The notes below the pieces were generated by a model. The model made no database searches. It was not told the DNA's origin and saw nothing but the letters and a program-made list of their open reading frames with translations. Made by a program: the position numbers and the translations under genes. Shown here in pieces: positions 63,827 to 64,000 of a DNA stretch of 64,000 nucleotides. Positions within the stretch are counted from its first letter, which is position 1, and the number at the start of each line of letters is the position of its first letter. This DNA is from Sphingobacteriales bacterium (lineage in GTDB: Bacteria > Bacteroidota > Bacteroidia > Chitinophagales > CAIOSU01), in NCBI GenBank assembly GCA_027486795.1, contig JAIXOI010000035.1:124001-188000 (forward strand). The letters are read 5' to 3'.

Positions 63827-63949
63827 ATGAAAGAAGTTAAGCCACTAATCAATCCTCCCGCTAAACCGTTCTTTCAAAGCCTCAGGAGGCACAATGTGGC
63901 TTTGATTGCTTTCAGTTTTCTAGTCATTTGTGAAGAATATAAGAAGTGA
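63827..63949 (+). CDS. Doubtful 40-residue ORF
   Basis: Reads MKEVKPLINPPAKPFFQSLR, then a hydrophobic RHNVALIAFSFLVICEEYKK and a stop. A short basic-hydrophobic peptide with a possible single membrane helix and an A/G-rich stretch (AGGAAC) before the ATG. No family, and no neighbour in phase. It may be chance. Confidence 0.2.
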   Translation: MKEVKPLINPPAKPFFQSLRRHNVALIAFSFLVICEEYKK

Positions 63950-64000
63950 AAAACCGATAAAGGCTACTTTATTCGATTTTTTACTGTTATTGCCTTATGC

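Overview
The window is about 64 kb of chromosome from a member of the Bacteroidota. The support is direct. Promoters match the phylum-specific pattern TTG-N19-21-TAnnTTTG. A decayed type IX secretion sorting domain is present, as are outer-membrane and lipoprotein families typical of the phylum (DUF3857/transglutaminase, TlpA-like lipoproteins, a monothiol bacilliredoxin), a dinB-dnaE cassette, a fused hisB and a short NuoG. I cannot fix the order or genus. No phage, CRISPR array, complete insertion sequence or rRNA operon is visible; this is mostly a housekeeping chromosome.

Layout. 1-3.3 kb: a dinB-dnaE translesion-synthesis pair (dinB cut by the window start), then a 142-bp nested inverted-repeat element. 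3.4-5.8 kb: a partial histidine operon, hisB-hisH-hisA. 5.9-8.9 kb: YqgE, CorA, MscS and a small membrane protein, all on the minus strand. 9-12.5 kb: a Nudix-VOC fusion, an unknown secreted protein, a phosphoglucose/phosphomannose isomerase and lipB. 12.5-15 kb: a protein with a voltage-sensor domain but no pore, and mpl for murein recycling. 15-16.7 kb: a tiny Cys-rich lipoprotein, the bacilliredoxin ytxJ, and an ECF sigma factor with a small membrane partner. 16.8-21.2 kb: a large M1 peptidase fused to an Omp85-like beta-barrel, and a TerC protein. 21.4-26.8 kb: an ABC-F ATPase, fbp, a GNAT, a lipoprotein and a PaaE-like reductase. 26.8-27.5 kb: two gene remnants.

27.7-32.6 kb is a sulfate-activation block: cysC, cysD, cysN and a ketoacyl synthase III read one way, with a PAPS-type sulfotransferase converging on them. 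No PAPS or sulfite reductase is present, so the cluster looks built to make and use PAPS. 32.7-39.4 kb: glmM, a methyltransferase, a PAP2 phosphatase and two tandem DUF3857 proteins; the first appears to have lost its transglutaminase triad. 39.7-47.7 kb: a membrane pyrophosphatase of the K+-dependent type, msrB, a TlpA-like lipoprotein, a polyprenol-phosphate glycosyltransferase and an unusual P-type ATPase. 47.8-50.5 kb: tRNA-Pro, pgk, gapA and tRNA-Glu. 50.7-63.5 kb: the complete 14-gene nuoA-N operon for respiratory complex I, read leftward from a clear promoter. The last 0.5 kb is non-coding apart from one doubtful short ORF.

Intergenic gaps repeatedly hold short, imperfect inverted repeats built of 7-8-nt quasi-tandem units. 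The most distinctive items are the M1 peptidase-barrel fusion, the pore-less voltage-sensor protein, the PAPS/sulfotransferase/KAS III cluster and the inactivated transglutaminase paralogue.
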